From assembly GCA_963761435.1 (NCBI GenBank), contig CAVXHJ010000010.1:1116001-1180000 (forward strand): a stretch of 64,000 bases of DNA, in the 5' to 3' direction. Under the pieces are notes generated by a model, which was not told the origin of the DNA, did no database searches, and saw only the letters and a program-made list of their open reading frames with translations. How positions within the stretch are numbered: the stretch's first letter is position 1; every line of letters starts with the position of its first letter. Shown in pieces: positions 1 to 7,647 of this stretch. A program made the position numbers and the translations under genes. Source of the DNA: Roseiarcus sp963761435 (lineage in GTDB: Bacteria; Pseudomonadota; Alphaproteobacteria; Rhizobiales; Beijerinckiaceae).

Positions 1-2
1 CG

Positions 3-27
3 GGAACCTTTGCTCTCCTCAATCGTT
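3..27 (+). promoter_or_regulatory. EcfG-type general stress promoter, GGAAC-N16-CGTT
   Basis: GGAAC at 3-7 and CGTT at 24-27 with a 16-base spacer match the alphaproteobacterial EcfG consensus. The first gene downstream on this strand is the HWE kinase starting at 194 or 260. The stretch from 28 to 193 shows no convincing gene, so it would be a long leader or hold a second promoter. The window edge hides what lies upstream. Confidence 0.6.
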
Positions 28-193
28 TCAATGCCCGCGGGGTGTATCGACCCAAGAAATCCACGGCTACAAATTGTGTGATGCGGACGTTTTTCCGCGG
101 GCTGCGAACCTCATCGGGCGTTGAGTTGAGATCGATCGGTTCGACATCGCGACTCGACGGAGCGCGTCGACTTCCCGGAAACGGGAAACGTAC

Positions 194-2317
194 ATGGGAC
201 GCCTGCCGACGGAGCCGGCGTTCGCCTTTGCCGACGATTTGGCTGACAGGACGGGACCCATGGCCAAGTCCCGTTCACTGAGTTGGCGTCTGGGCATGTT
301 GACGCTTTTTGTCGTCTTGCCCCTGGTCGTCTTCGCGCTGATCATGGTCGGGTGGATCGCCTATAGCGACCGCGAGGCGACCCGCAAGGCGCTGATCGGC
401 GACGCTTTCGCTTTGGCCGACGACGTCACGCGCCAGATTAACACGCTGTTCCTGCTGTCGGCGGCGCTCTCCCGCTCGAATTTCCTCCAGCAAAGCGATT
501 TGTCCGGCTTCGCAGAGCAAGCGCGCGATCTCCTGGCCGAAGCGCCCGGGCTCACGCTGATCGTATCGAACGCGGACGGGCGTCCCGTATTGAGCGTGCC
601 TCCCTTGTCCGAGAAATCGCCTTTGTTGCGCGACCGTGCGGCGCTCGTCAGTCGAGCGATCGGAGCGGGCGCCGCCTTCCTCTCCGACGTCAGCGCGGAG
701 CCCGAGGCGCACGCTTCCATCGAAGCTCCGGTCTTTGCTTATGGCAAACCCATCTACGAAGTTTCATTGATTGTTCCCCCGGAACAGTTCGACCGTCTCT
801 TGCAGGCTCAGAACCTGCCGGGAAGCTGGCTTTCGGCCATCGTCGATCGCCGGGGCGCATTTGTCGCGCGGCGCCCAGCCGAGCCCGGGACGGCCGGGAC
901 TCTCGCCAGCCGGGAGTTTCGCGATGCGACGCGGCGCCTGCCCGAATCGACCGTTACGCACAAATCCATCAGCGGGCAGAAGATCGTCTCCGCCTACGCG
1001 GCTGCGGCCGGCGGCTGGACTGTCGGGGTCGCCGCGGGCGCGAACGAACTCGGACTCGGACCCGGCGCGTTTCTCCTCACGTCGATTCTGGCCGCCCTGG
1101 CGATCACCGGCAGCCTCGTCATGTCCTATCTGAACAGCCGCTCCCTCGCGCGAAGGATGCGGGAACTGGAATCGAAGACCGAGAAGGTCTTCACTGGCGC
1201 GCCGATCACCACCGCGCCGACCGGCGTTCGTGAGTTCGACCGTCTCGCCGACGCCTTGGCCAAAGCTTCCGAGCTTCTCTCGCAGCGGGCGGAGAAACAA
1301 CGTCTCGCCGAGCGCGAGCTGCGCGCGAGCGAAGAACATTTTCGGCTTCTGGCCGACAGCCTGCCGCAGCTCGTTTGGACCGCGCGCCCCGACGGCCGCA
1401 TCGACTACACGAGCGCTCACCGCGAAAAATATGGCGCAATCGGGCGCACGGACTGGGAAGGAATCATTCATCCCGATGATCGGCGCGCGACAGCGGAGGC
1501 GTGGCTTCGAGCGAGCGAGGCCGGCGTCCCCTATGAGATGGAGCACCGCCTGTTTGCGATCGGGAAGGGATACGTTTGGCACCTGAGCCGCGCCTCGCCC
1601 CTCCTCGACGCGGATGGCGCGGTCGTGAGGTGGTATGGGACGACCACCGACATCGACGATCAAAAGCAGCGCGAGCAGAACATCCGGGACCTCATGGCCG
1701 AGGTCAATCATCGCTCCCGCAATCTGCTCGCCGTCGCGCAAGCCATCGCGCGCTGCGGCGTTTCGACCGCCACGACGATCCAGGAATTTGAGCAGCGATA
1801 TTCCGACCGGCTGATCGGGCTGGCCACCAGTCTCGATTTGCTGACCGACCGGAATTGGCGCGGCGTCCCCCTCGAGGCGCTGGTGCGGGCGCAGGTGGCG
1901 ATTCCTTCCGACGGCCGGGAAGCGCGATTTGCGAGCAAGGGTGAGACGGTCCTCCTGAGCCCGAATGCAACTCAGGCGCTCGGTCTTGCGCTGCATGAGC
2001 TTTGCAGCAATGCGCTCAAGCATGGCGCGCTCTCGAACGATCGGGGCGAGGTTTCTCTCATTTGGCGGATCCACGACAGCGCCGCGAAGCCCACCTTCGA
2101 GATGACATGGCGCGAACGCGGCGGCCCGCAGGTGAATGGGGCGCGGGTTTCAGGATTTGGCTCAATTCTGCTCGAACGGCTGACCGCAGCTAGTCTCAAC
2201 GCTTCCTCGACCCTTAATTTGGACGTCGGAGGCGTCAGCTGGCGGCTGGTTGCCCCATTGGAGGAGATCGTGATGAGTGGGACCGTCGAAACGACCTCCC
2301 CGGCGCTGTCGGAGTGA
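194..2317 (+). CDS. Membrane-bound HWE-family sensor histidine kinase with periplasmic sensor and PAS domain
   Basis: Predicted inner-membrane sensor kinase of 707 aa. A transmembrane segment at about residues 33-57 and another near 290-312 flank a periplasmic part resembling a dCache sensor. A PAS domain follows at about 376-495. The kinase core carries the H-box EVNHRSRN near 502, the ATPase motif HELCSNALKHG near 600 and WRERGGP near 638, giving the His, Trp and Glu that name the HWE family. Such kinases often feed the PhyR-NepR-EcfG stress pathway. The next gene encodes a NepR-like protein, which supports that role. A second ATG at 260 would leave a more typical short N-terminus before the first membrane helix; both starts have only weak ribosome-binding sites. 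Confidence 0.85.
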   Translation: MGRLPTEPAFAFADDLADRTGPMAKSRSLSWRLGMLTLFVVLPLVVFALIMVGWIAYSDREATRKALIGDAFALADDVTRQINTLFLLSAALSRSNFLQQSDLSGFAEQARDLLAEAPGLTLIVSNADGRPVLSVPPLSEKSPLLRDRAALVSRAIGAGAAFLSDVSAEPEAHASIEAPVFAYGKPIYEVSLIVPPEQFDRLLQAQNLPGSWLSAIVDRRGAFVARRPAEPGTAGTLASREFRDATRRLPESTVTHKSISGQKIVSAYAAAAGGWTVGVAAGANELGLGPGAFLLTSILAALAITGSLVMSYLNSRSLARRMRELESKTEKVFTGAPITTAPTGVREFDRLADALAKASELLSQRAEKQRLAERELRASEEHFRLLADSLPQLVWTARPDGRIDYTSAHREKYGAIGRTDWEGIIHPDDRRATAEAWLRASEAGVPYEMEHRLFAIGKGYVWHLSRASPLLDADGAVVRWYGTTTDIDDQKQREQNIRDLMAEVNHRSRNLLAVAQAIARCGVSTATTIQEFEQRYSDRLIGLATSLDLLTDRNWRGVPLEALVRAQVAIPSDGREARFASKGETVLLSPNATQALGLALHELCSNALKHGALSNDRGEVSLIWRIHDSAAKPTFEMTWRERGGPQVNGARVSGFGSILLERLTAASLNASSTLNLDVGGVSWRLVAPLEEIVMSGTVETTSPALSE

Positions 2318-2365
2318 GTCGCGTCGCACGAGCCGGATCGGTATAAGGCCGCAGAGGGTTCGCCG

Positions 2366-2557
2366 ATGCCGGGGAAAACGAAGAGGAGACCGAGGAAGGA
2401 GCGAGCCGCCGCCGCGCCGCCGCGCGCGGCGCAAACGGGAGTGGATCAATATATCGCCGGTCAGTTGAAGGCCATCTACGACGAGGCGGCTAGTGAGCCC
2501 GTTCCCGATCGGCTTTTAAAGCTCCTCGAGCGGCTCGACGACGAGGGGAAGAGCTGA
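2366..2557 (+). CDS. Second NepR-like anti-sigma factor
   Basis: A 63-aa protein. A basic N-terminal tail of about 25 residues is followed by the NepR core, with motifs KAIYDEAASEPVPDRLL and KLLERLDDE. NepR proteins hold the sigma factor EcfG inactive until phosphorylated PhyR binds them. This copy is not next to ecfG; it lies 48 bp behind the HWE kinase gene and is probably cotranscribed with it. GAGGG stands about 8 bases before the ATG. The window also has a canonical nepR at 7634-7843, so this is a paralog. Whether it binds EcfG, another sigma factor or PhyR cannot be told from sequence. Confidence 0.8.
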   Translation: MPGKTKRRPRKERAAAAPPRAAQTGVDQYIAGQLKAIYDEAASEPVPDRLLKLLERLDDEGKS

Positions 2558-2586
2558 CCGCATCGCAGCCTTCTCCGTCGCGAATC

Positions 2587-3795
2587 TCAAGGAGCGAGCG
2601 GCGCGGTCACTATGAACTCGGCGCCGGGATTGCCCGGGACGACGGCCAAAGAGGCGTCCAACTGTTCCGCGAGGGCGCGGACCATGCGCGTGCCCAGTCC
2701 CTTCCCCTTGCCAATTTCGAAGCTCTCGGGGAGACCGCCGCCTTCGTCGCGCACGGCGATCGAAAATACGTCGTCTCCGACCATGGCCACGTTGACCCAT
2801 ACTCGCCCCGCGACGTCGCCAAGGTAGGCGTGCTTTGCCGCGTTGGACACAAGCTCGTTGACGATCAGCGCCGCTGAAATCGCGCGATCGGTCGAGATGA
2901 TAATGCCAGGCTGCGCCTCAATGATAATCTGGCATTGCGAGAAGCTGGCGCCGAGGTCCTTGCAGATGGCTTCGATGTACCGCCCGACATCGAAACGCTC
3001 GATGTCCGTCGATTGATACAATTGCTCGTGAACCCTCGCGATCGCCCCCACGCGGAGGGTCGCGTCTTCAAGGTGCTGGACGAATTCCGGCTCGCTGTTT
3101 TCGCGCGCCTGAAGACGCAGCATGCTGACGACCAGCCCAAGGCTGTTCTTCACCCTATGGTTCATCTCCTTGATGAGAAACTGATGGCGCTCCAGCGCCG
3201 CCTTCAGATTGCGCTCGTTCCGCTGCCGCTCGATCGCCATTCCCAGGATGTTGGCTGCGCCCTGCAGGAACGCGAGATCATGTTCGACGAACTTGTCTTC
3301 CGAACGGCTGTCGACCTCGAGCACGCCGAAGGGCCGTCCCTCTCCCTGCAAGATGACGTTCATCGCGCGATGAACGCCATGTGTGACGAGAATCTCGGGC
3401 GTTCGAAAGCGTTCCTCGCTTTGGAGATGGTTGGAGATGACAGGCCGGCCGGTCTTAAGCGCAAATCCGGCGGGTGAGGCGAGATCCGCGCCGATAGTGG
3501 CGACGCCGACAATGCCTGGATCCCAACCGACCCCCGCCCTGACCAAGAAGCGGTTTTCGGCCGGGATATATTCAAGCACCTTGCAAAACTCGGTGCGAAG
3601 ACCCTCGGCCGTCAACCTCGCCGTCTCAGCCAGCAGCTGGTCGAATCCTGGCCCCTGCAACGCGCCAACACCGAGTTCGGCCAGGATTTCTTGCTGCCGG
3701 ATCCGCTGATGCAGCGCCCGCAGCGTCAGGTCGGGCGCATCGCTCGCGGAATTGGGCTCGACCACTGGAGGAACCGGCTTATCGAAAGACGGCAT
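2587..3795 (-). CDS. Cytosolic GAF-domain sensor histidine kinase (HisKA_2/HWE type)
   Basis: A 402-aa kinase without membrane segments or signal peptide. A GAF-like domain fills about residues 30-195, suggesting a cytosolic signal or redox input. The dimerisation/phospho-acceptor motif EMNHRVKNS lies near residue 210. The ATPase domain shows VNELVSNAAKHA and RDEGGGLPE. This makes it HisKA_2-like, related to the kinases of the general stress response. It converges on the NepR-like gene at 2366-2557. The ORF opens with TTG at 3798; ATG at 3795 is the more likely start. No EcfG-type promoter is visible upstream. Confidence 0.85.
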   Translation of the reverse strand: MPSFDKPVPPVVEPNSASDAPDLTLRALHQRIRQQEILAELGVGALQGPGFDQLLAETARLTAEGLRTEFCKVLEYIPAENRFLVRAGVGWDPGIVGVATIGADLASPAGFALKTGRPVISNHLQSEERFRTPEILVTHGVHRAMNVILQGEGRPFGVLEVDSRSEDKFVEHDLAFLQGAANILGMAIERQRNERNLKAALERHQFLIKEMNHRVKNSLGLVVSMLRLQARENSEPEFVQHLEDATLRVGAIARVHEQLYQSTDIERFDVGRYIEAICKDLGASFSQCQIIIEAQPGIIISTDRAISAALIVNELVSNAAKHAYLGDVAGRVWVNVAMVGDDVFSIAVRDEGGGLPESFEIGKGKGLGTRMVRALAEQLDASLAVVPGNPGAEFIVTAPLAP

Positions 3796-3924
3796 CAAAA
3801 CGACTGCGCAGCAAGCTCGGCCTCCCGAGGACGCCTGGTCCTTGCCAAACAGTCTACGTCGCCGCTAGCGACCGCGCCAGTGCGGCGCGATTTCAGGCGC
3901 GCGGTAAAGGGCGCCATAGGCGAC

Positions 3925-3944
3925 GGCCCCGGCTCCTCGGGGCC
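3925..3944 (-). terminator. GC-rich hairpin downstream of the 28-aa membrane peptide gene
   Basis: A perfect 7-bp stem, GGCCCCG (3925-3931) with CGGGGCC (3938-3944), and a 6-base loop. It begins 25 bases after the stop codon of the minus-strand gene at 3969-4055. There is no T-run, so intrinsic termination is uncertain. Confidence 0.35.
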
Positions 3945-3968
3945 ATCCATGCATCCGAACGAGCGCGG

Positions 3969-4055
3969 TCAGTGATGCCACAGCACCGCGATCAGCAAGA
4001 TGATCGGAATGGGAATCCCGATCAGCCAAAGCAGCATCCCTTTTCCGAAGCTCAT
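3969..4055 (-). CDS. 28-aa single-pass membrane peptide, putative stress-induced
   Basis: This ORF encodes only 28 residues. Residues 1-6 are polar (MSFGKG) and the rest is one hydrophobic helix ending in WHH. A strong Shine-Dalgarno GGAGGA lies 8 bases before the ATG. A perfect EcfG-type promoter (4101-4125) stands about 45 bases upstream on the same strand. Together these make it a real gene despite its size. Likely location is the inner membrane. I recall similar tiny proline-containing membrane peptides in other Hyphomicrobiales but know no function. Confidence 0.7.
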   Translation of the reverse strand: MSFGKGMLLWLIGIPIPIILLIAVLWHH

Positions 4056-4100
4056 GGCAACGTCCTCCACTGCGCCGGCGCCCGCGCCAGACCGGCTAAC

Positions 4101-4125
4101 AACGTTCGCCAGACCCGATCGTTCC
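4101..4125 (-). promoter_or_regulatory. EcfG-type promoter, GGAAC-N16-CGTT, for the 28-aa peptide
   Basis: On the minus strand GGAAC is at 4125-4121 and CGTT at 4104-4101, with exactly 16 bases between. The ATG of the downstream gene is at 4055. The site is divergent from the candidate promoter for the CsbD gene. Confidence 0.75.
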
Positions 4126-4181
4126 ACGGCAACGGGCGCGAAGCGGCGAGAATTTCGGCAGTGAGGGGGAACGCGTTTTTC

Positions 4182-4206
4182 GGAACAGAATGGCCAGCGT
4201 TGAGTT
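4182..4206 (+). promoter_or_regulatory. Candidate EcfG-type promoter, GGAAC-N16-AGTT, for CsbD
   Basis: GGAAC at 4182-4186 and AGTT at 4203-4206 with a 16-base spacer. The first base of the -10 element differs from consensus. The CsbD start codon follows at 4232 with an AGGAGG site at 4221-4226. Confidence 0.5.
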
Positions 4207-4231
4207 TCCTCCTCGCGTCAAGGAGGTTGCC

Positions 4232-4432
4232 ATGGACTGGAATTGGGTTGAAGGAAATTGGAAGCAGGTGAAAGGCTCCGTGAAGGAGCAGTGGGGAAAA
4301 CTGACCGATGACGATCTCACCAAGATCGACGGCCAGCGAGAAAAGCTCGAAGGCGCAATTCAGAACCGCTACGGAATCGCCAAGGACGAAGCCAACAAGC
4401 AGATCGACGCCTGGTACAAACGCCAAGCCTAG
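4232..4432 (+). CDS. CsbD family stress-response protein
   Basis: A 66-aa soluble, highly charged protein. It starts MDWNWVEGNWKQVKGSVKE and ends with the KDEANKQIDAWYKR type of sequence, the usual CsbD layout and length. CsbD proteins are induced by general stress in many bacteria, but their molecular role is not established. A longer reading from 4190 exists, but AGGAGG at 4221-4226 sits 6 bases before the ATG at 4232 and fixes the start. A candidate EcfG promoter lies just upstream and a good terminator just downstream, so this is probably a single-gene unit. Confidence 0.9.
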   Translation: MDWNWVEGNWKQVKGSVKEQWGKLTDDDLTKIDGQREKLEGAIQNRYGIAKDEANKQIDAWYKRQA

Positions 4433-4452
4433 CGATCGCGTATCGACGATTG

Positions 4453-4481
4453 GGCCCCGGTCGGAAAAGCCGGGGCCTTTT
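4453..4481 (+). terminator. Rho-independent terminator after the CsbD gene
   Basis: An 8-bp perfect stem, GGCCCCGG (4453-4460) with CCGGGGCC (4470-4477), a 9-base loop and a TTTT run at 4478-4481. It lies 20 bases after the stop codon. Confidence 0.8.
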
Positions 4482-4515
4482 CCTTTCATGCCGTCGGCCT
4501 GCACATCTTAGCGGA

Positions 4516-5575
4516 CTAGGTTTCAAGGCTCGATCGAGGCACGCGGAGCTGGATCGCGAGTCCTTCGGGCCGCCAATCGCGGGTGATCTGGCCGTGCAGC
4601 TGGTCGGCGACCGCGATGCGCGACAGGACGCCCCCAAATCCCTCATCTCGCTCCGAAGCCGTGACCGCGGGGCCGCCGCGCTCGGTCCAGTTCACGACGA
4701 TCGCGTTGTCGTCCTCGGAGATGACGAGTTTCACCGTGCCCGTAGCTGAAGAGAGGGCGCCGTATTTGGTCGCGTTGGAGGCAAATTCGTGCAGCAGCAG
4801 CGCGAGGCTGCTGACCGCGGCCGCGGACACTTCGGAGTCGATCCCTGAGAGCATGATGCGCGGCTTCTTCGATTCGTCGAACGGAGCGACGATCGTGCGC
4901 ACCAGCGACTGGAGCGTTGTCGGCTGTGGCTGGGCTCCTTCGACGTCGTGAAAGAACGTCAGCGAATGAGCACGCGCCAGCGCGGAGAGGCGCTCGCGGG
5001 TGGATTCGGCCAGTTCCCGCACGGAGTTCGCCGAGCGCGCGCTCAAACCGACGATGCTGCCGGAAAGGGCAAAGAGAATTCTTGATCCGATGGCTCATTT
5101 CTGTCAGCAGCAAGCGCTGCCGTTCGCGAGCCTTCTTGAGCTCCGTGATGTCGCGCGCGATTTTCGAAGCGCCCACGATCCGCCCGCGGGCGTTCCGTAT
5201 CGGTGAGATCGTCAGCGAAATATCGGCGAGGCTTCCGTCCTTCCGCTGCCGGACCGTTTCGAAATGGTGAATGCGCTCCCCCCGGTGAATCTTCTCGAGG
5301 ATCGCCGGCTCTTCGTCGTGACGGTCGACCGGAATGATAAGCGTCACCGGCTTGCCGACGGCCTCCTCGGCGGTAAACCCGAAAAGCCGCTCTGCGCCAT
5401 TGTTCCAGCTTAGGATCACGCCGTTGAGATCCTTGGACAATATGGCGTCTTCCGACAATTCGATGATCGCCCGGTAATGGTGGGCCGCGAGATCGTCGCG
5501 ACCGCGGGCGGGGCGGGGCCCAGGCCCCTTGCGCCCCGGCTCTCGCTTGGAAGGCCGCTCTTCCAAATGGTTCAA
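4516..5575 (-). pseudogene. PAS-HWE sensor histidine kinase, interrupted by one frameshift
   Basis: Two reading frames together give one soluble kinase of about 353 aa. The N-terminal frame (5575 down to about 5075) has a PAS domain at about residues 30-145, then the phospho-acceptor motif EMSHRIKNSL near 158. The C-terminal frame (about 5070 to 4516) continues with an ATPase domain showing LHEFASNATKYG and NWTERGGP, which marks the HWE family. The break lies directly after the H-box and is consistent with loss of one base. The rest is well conserved, so a sequencing error is as likely as true inactivation. The N-terminal frame opens with TTG without a clear ribosome-binding site. Confidence 0.75.
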
Positions 5576-6209
5576 AGTCTCGCGCCCGCCAAAAACAAAA
5601 TCCCAATCCCGATTTGCCGTACAGTCGGCATGGCAAATCCAAGTTGTAACGCCAGCTCGAGCCGCCGTGCTGGTTATACACTATGCGGGGTCTTGTCGAC
5701 GCAGACGACGCGCGCGGCTGCGGCAGCAATCTCGCGTTTTCAAAGGTTCCGCGGAGCGTGTGCGACTGGACGGAAGGGCCTGAAGCCAAGAGGCAAAAGA
5801 CATCCGTAATTGATTTTCGAAAACCAGAATTCCGTGCTGTATTCCATCCCTGCGCCAGATCGAGACGAGGCGTCCGGGAGGCGGCCAAGGCGAAGTCGCG
5901 GCCTCCCGTCAGGATCGCTTGTGCCGGCCTGGATCTCAGGGAACCGTCACCGGTCTCCCCCTGATGGGCGCCCCGCCGCCTGAACAACTGGGACGCGACG
6001 CCCGCGTCTGGGATACCAGAATCGATCTGTAATTTTTCCCCGGAATCTCCCGGAGGCTCGCCCTCCGTGCGCTTGCGCTCTGCGGGCTCGGCGGCGTCCA
6101 GAAGGGCTTCGGCAGTGAGCCAGTGACGCTCCGCTTCCCCTTCGGGGCAGCCTTCCTCGCGCCACAGGAAATAGGCGAGTTCGCTGAGCCGCTCGTGGCG
6201 ATCAGTCAT
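5043..6209 (-). CDS. DUF2934-like protein; C-terminal extent doubtful
   Basis: The first 45 or so residues match DUF2934 style: MTDRHERLSELAYFLW, then EEGCPEGEAERHWL and an acidic/alanine helix. Family members are usually short. Here the frame stays open for 388 codons and overlaps the neighbouring kinase gene in another frame, so the C-terminal two thirds are probably not genuine or follow a frameshift. The start is solid: the ATG overlaps the stop of the upstream gene as ATGA and has GGAGG upstream. It is translationally coupled to the 109-aa gene and shares its candidate EcfG promoter. Only the N-terminal part should be trusted. Confidence 0.4.
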   Translation of the reverse strand: MTDRHERLSELAYFLWREEGCPEGEAERHWLTAEALLDAAEPAERKRTEGEPPGDSGEKLQIDSGIPDAGVASQLFRRRGAHQGETGDGSLRSRPAQAILTGGRDFALAASRTPRLDLAQGWNTARNSGFRKSITDVFCLLASGPSVQSHTLRGTFENARLLPQPRASSASTRPRIVYNQHGGSSWRYNLDLPCRLYGKSGLGFCFWRARDFEPFGRAAFQARAGAQGAWAPPRPRSRRSRGPPLPGDHRIVGRRHIVQGSQRRDPKLEQWRRAAFRVYRRGGRRQAGDAYHSGRPSRRRAGDPREDSPGGAHSPFRNGPAAEGRKPRRYFADDLTDTERPRADRGRFENRARHHGAQEGSRTAALAADRNEPSDQEFSLPFPAASSV

Positions 6210-6535
6210 GGCGGCCTCCCTTCAGGGCGGGGGCGCTGCTGCGCTTGCGGGTCGCGGCGGCCTTCTTGGCCGCTGCCGCTCGAACTCGCCGGCGGTCGCG
6301 CGGCCGACGCCGCGCCGCCCAACCGCCCACCCCTATGCGCGGCCGGATGGCCCGTCGATTTGCCTCGACCCGATCCGCCGGCGCGCTTTCCTCCGCCATC
6401 GTCCTTATTGACGGTCGCCCAAGCGCGGCGCTCGGCCTCCTTCTCCGGAACGCCGCGGCTCTCGTAGCTTTCTTCGATATGCTCGGCCTTCCGTTCCTGC
6501 TTGTCGGTGTATTTCGACTTGTCTCCGCTTGGCAT
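6206..6535 (-). CDS. Small basic protein of the 'plasmid stabilisation'-like stress type
   Basis: A 109-aa hydrophilic protein. Residues 1-45 (MPSGDKSKYTDKQERKAEHI, then SRGVPEKEAERRAWATVNK) match a short conserved family that is common in soil alphaproteobacteria and often annotated as plasmid stabilisation protein on thin grounds. The rest is a Gly/Arg/Ala/Pro-rich low-complexity tail. GGGAGG lies 7 bases before the ATG and a candidate EcfG promoter is at 6573-6597. Its stop overlaps the DUF2934-like start. There is no evidence here for a plasmid function; a stress role is inferred from context. Confidence 0.7.
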   Translation of the reverse strand: MPSGDKSKYTDKQERKAEHIEESYESRGVPEKEAERRAWATVNKDDGGGKRAGGSGRGKSTGHPAAHRGGRLGGAASAARPPASSSGSGQEGRRDPQAQQRPRPEGRPP

Positions 6536-6572
6536 TGACTTCCTCCCGCCGCCGATCAGGCGCTCCGCGACA

Positions 6573-6597
6573 AACCCCTAACTGCGGAGAAGGTTCC
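6573..6597 (-). promoter_or_regulatory. Candidate EcfG-type promoter, GGAAC-N16-GGTT
   Basis: On the minus strand GGAAC is at 6597-6593 and GGTT at 6576-6573, spacer 16. It precedes the two-gene unit starting at 6535. The -10 first base is G instead of C. Confidence 0.5.
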
Positions 6598-6640
6598 TCC
6601 CGCTTGCGGCGCGGCTGCGACCAGCGCGGGTTTGCGTCTT

Positions 6641-6665
6641 GGAACAAGTGGGCCTAGCGGCAGTT
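6641..6665 (+). promoter_or_regulatory. Candidate EcfG-type promoter, GGAAC-N16-AGTT
   Basis: GGAAC at 6641-6645 and AGTT at 6662-6665, spacer 16. The response regulator ATG follows at 6730. The site is back-to-back with the promoter at 6573-6597, repeating the divergent layout seen at 4.1 kb. Confidence 0.45.
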
Positions 6666-6729
6666 GAGCTAAGGTCTTGCGAGCAAACACCACTCAGGGC
6701 GGGCATTGTCTCCGCTGGAAGGCAGGTCG

Positions 6730-7113
6730 ATGGTCGAGTCGAGTGGTCATGATCGATTGAATGGCGTCAGAGTCCTCGTCGTCGAGGACGATCCGCTGCT
6801 GGCGATGGATCTCGAGGCGACCCTGGTCGAGGCGGGCGCCGTGGTCGTCGCGCTCTGCCATACCCTGGACGAGGCTATGGCGCGGGTGGAGGCGGAGGAT
6901 TTCGCCGTAGCGGTTCTCGATTTCGCTCTCGGATCCGAGACCGCTTCTCCGGTCGCGCGGCGGCTGGCCAACCGAGGCGTTCCGTTCGTTCTATACACCG
7001 GGAAGTCACGCCACGAGCCGAGCCTGGCGGAATGGAGAGACTTTTCAATCGTCGAGAAGCCGTCGTCGCGGCGGGTGCTGGTGTCCGCCGTGAAAACCGC
7101 CCTGTCTCGATGA
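6730..7113 (+). CDS. Single-domain response regulator
   Basis: A 127-aa receiver domain with no output domain. The acidic pocket is VVEDD near the N-terminus, the phospho-acceptor Asp is in AVLDFALG near residue 62, and the switch region PFVLYTGKS and conserved Lys in EKP follow. The PF-x-x-TG pattern recalls the FAT GUY group of single-domain regulators that act with HWE kinases in general stress signalling, though the match is incomplete. ATG at 6730 with GGAAGG just upstream is preferred over a TTG at 6706. It converges on ecfG with only 3 bp between the stops. Confidence 0.85.
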   Translation: MVESSGHDRLNGVRVLVVEDDPLLAMDLEATLVEAGAVVVALCHTLDEAMARVEAEDFAVAVLDFALGSETASPVARRLANRGVPFVLYTGKSRHEPSLAEWRDFSIVEKPSSRRVLVSAVKTALSR

Positions 7114-7116
7114 TCC

Positions 7117-7647
7117 CTACCCGGCGCGGCGCATCCGGCGTTCGACCGGCTCCCGGGCCGCCTCATCGAGCCCCAAAAGCTCAACCAGCTTCGAGCGCGC
7201 GCGGCTGAGACGGCTCTTTATCGTGCCGATCTCCACTTCGCAGATCACCGCAGCTTCCTCGTAGGAGAGGCCGCTCGCGCCGATAAGGGTCAGGACTTCA
7301 CGCTGCTCAGGGGGAAGTTTTGCCATGGCTTTGCGGAAATCCTCAAGATCGAGATGGCTCTCCTGGTCACCCGGAACCGTGAGGCGGCGCGCGTACGCCC
7401 CGTCGCTGTCCTGAACCTCGCGGGCGCGTTTTCGGTAGTTCGAATAGTAGATGTTGCGCAGGATGGTGAACAGCCAAGCCCTGAGGCTCGTTCCGGGCTG
7501 AAACCGGTCCGATTTGCTCCAGGCGCGCAGCAGCGCCTCCTGGACAAGATCGTCGGCGAGCGAAATGGAGCCAGAGAGAGAGATTGCGAACGCGCGCAGA
7601 TTCTTGATCTCGCCAAGCAGCTCGTTCTTGAAGCTAGCCGACGGCAT
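7117..7647 (-). CDS. ecfG: General stress ECF sigma factor EcfG
   Basis: A 176-aa ECF sigma factor. Region 2 includes LADDLVQEALLRAWSK and LRAWLFTILRNIYYSNYRK; region 4 includes LPPEQREVLTLIGASGLSYE and EIGTIKSRLSRARSKL. Length and sequence fit EcfG/SigT, which directs transcription from GGAAC-N16/17-CGTT promoters in alphaproteobacteria. Translation most likely starts at the ATG at 7647, inside the end of nepR (14-bp overlap), the usual nepR-ecfG coupling. A longer frame reaching 7806 overlaps nepR fully and is not credible. Its own operon promoter (7865-7890) fits its consensus, so positive autoregulation is likely. Confidence 0.93.
   Translation of the reverse strand: MPSASFKNELLGEIKNLRAFAISLSGSISLADDLVQEALLRAWSKSDRFQPGTSLRAWLFTILRNIYYSNYRKRAREVQDSDGAYARRLTVPGDQESHLDLEDFRKAMAKLPPEQREVLTLIGASGLSYEEAAVICEVEIGTIKSRLSRARSKLVELLGLDEAAREPVERRMRRAG

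Noticed and set aside
42..281. 79-codon plus frame before the first kinase
   Set aside because: No ribosome-binding site, odd composition, overlaps the kinase start and resembles no protein family.
764..2074. 436-codon minus frame opposite the HWE kinase
   Set aside because: Exact antisense of conserved kinase coding sequence; Arg/Gly/Ala-rich shadow frame typical of high GC.
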